The position numbers were made by a program, and so were the translations under genes. From contig JAFLDQ010000164.1 in the NCBI GenBank assembly GCA_017302355.1, positions 1 to 7,681 on the forward strand: a stretch of DNA of 7,681 nucleotides, given 5' to 3'. Shown piece by piece: positions 7,520-7,681 of this stretch (position 1 is the stretch's first letter; each line of letters starts with the position of its first letter). The notes under the pieces are model-generated. The model had not been told where the DNA came from and made no database searches. It saw only the letters and a program-made list of their open reading frames with translations. Origin of the DNA: Dechloromonas sp. (lineage in GTDB: Bacteria; Pseudomonadota; Gammaproteobacteria; Burkholderiales; Rhodocyclaceae).

Positions 7520-7545
7520 CCGTTTCTTGTGATCAGCTGAAACGG
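7520..7545. repeat. 26-bp dyad centred on TGATCA, possible operator
   Basis: CCGTTTC (7520-7526) and GAAACGG (7539-7545) are perfect inverted arms, and the palindrome TGATCA (7530-7535) lies exactly at the shared centre, giving 10 matches in 13 positions per half. GATCAGC also occurs as a direct repeat at 7514 and 7531. No T run adjoins it. It lies about 210 bases upstream of the toxin gene. Confidence 0.35.
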
Positions 7546-7601
7546 GAAGTTGCTGAGCTAAAGTCAAATCTGGTGTATGGGATGCGTGTGGCATTGGTTG
7601 A

Positions 7602-7681
7602 TCAGGCGGCGAGCCATTGCTGTTCGGTTTCATTGGTGGGTATGGGAACGCCGTCGTTGAAGACAATTCCGGCGAGCAGTT
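7602..7681 (-). CDS. 3' end of an unidentified protein, cut by the right edge
   Basis: A minus-strand frame enters from the right edge and ends at TGA 7602-7604, giving 25 complete codons. The peptide begins LLAGIVFNDGVPIPTNETEQ and ends QWLAA. The mix of hydrophobic and polar residues reads like a real C-terminus, but too little is present to assign a family. Another minus-strand frame (7475-7666) overlaps it, so this is only a tentative choice. Confidence 0.4.
   Translation of the reverse strand, partial: LLAGIVFNDGVPIPTNETEQQWLAA

Larger units (their letters stand above)
7313..7601. other. Intergenic stretch upstream of the toxin-antitoxin module
   Basis: This stretch of nearly 300 bases has no gene I can support. 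Two short minus-strand frames cross it (about 7305-7499 and 7475-7666), but neither resembles a known family and one overlaps the toxin start. It contains parts or all of the three inverted repeats and must hold the toxin-antitoxin promoter. I could not find a convincing -35/-10 pair. Confidence 0.4.

Noticed and set aside
7475..7666. A 63-residue minus-strand open frame at the right edge
   Set aside because: It competes with the frame ending at 7602. Its C-terminal part looks somewhat protein-like, so a frameshifted remnant is conceivable, but no family can be named and the flank is missing.

Overview
The window looks like a chromosomal segment of a high-GC betaproteobacterium, probably of the Rhodocyclaceae type. 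That placement rests on the gene set (argD-argF-argG with neighbouring DUF3579 and DUF2788 proteins, ppnP and yajQ) and on strong G/C preference at third codon positions. It is an inference from family knowledge, not the result of a search. I see no rRNA, tRNA, CRISPR array or complete insertion sequence.

Left part (1-1544). A minus-strand gene for an exported retropepsin-like aspartic protease lies head to head with a plus-strand class I glutamine amidotransferase. Their 5' ends overlap, so each promoter must lie inside the other gene. An intrinsic terminator follows the amidotransferase. A possible truncated minus-strand gene sits at the very left edge.

Middle part (1569-5952, all minus strand). 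Six genes form a tightly packed unit read argD, argF, argG, DUF2788 membrane protein, ppnP, yajQ, with gaps of 1, 10, 3, 0 and 5 bases. The first three supply three arginine-biosynthesis steps: N-acetylornithine aminotransferase, ornithine carbamoyltransferase and argininosuccinate synthase. PpnP works in nucleoside salvage, YajQ is a nucleotide-binding protein, and DUF2788 is a small membrane protein of unknown role. A terminator-like hairpin with a T-rich tail lies in the argD leader, just upstream of the ribosome binding site, and could attenuate the operon.

Right-middle part (5953-6566). A divergent intergenic region of about 310 bases separates argD from a plus-strand DUF3579 gene, which has a good extended -10 promoter.

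Right part (6642-7681). Base composition falls visibly. A two-gene minus-strand toxin-antitoxin module of the TumE (DUF6516) / winged-HTH type is present; its genes overlap by ATGA with the toxin first. Three inverted repeats lie at and upstream of the toxin start. One holds both candidate toxin start codons in its arms. The 3' end of an unidentified minus-strand reading frame enters from the right edge. This part looks like an acquired accessory insert beside a housekeeping region.

I did not find a clearly new multi-gene system. The points most worth following up are the argD leader hairpin, the inverted repeat at the toxin start, and the overlapping divergent start codons.
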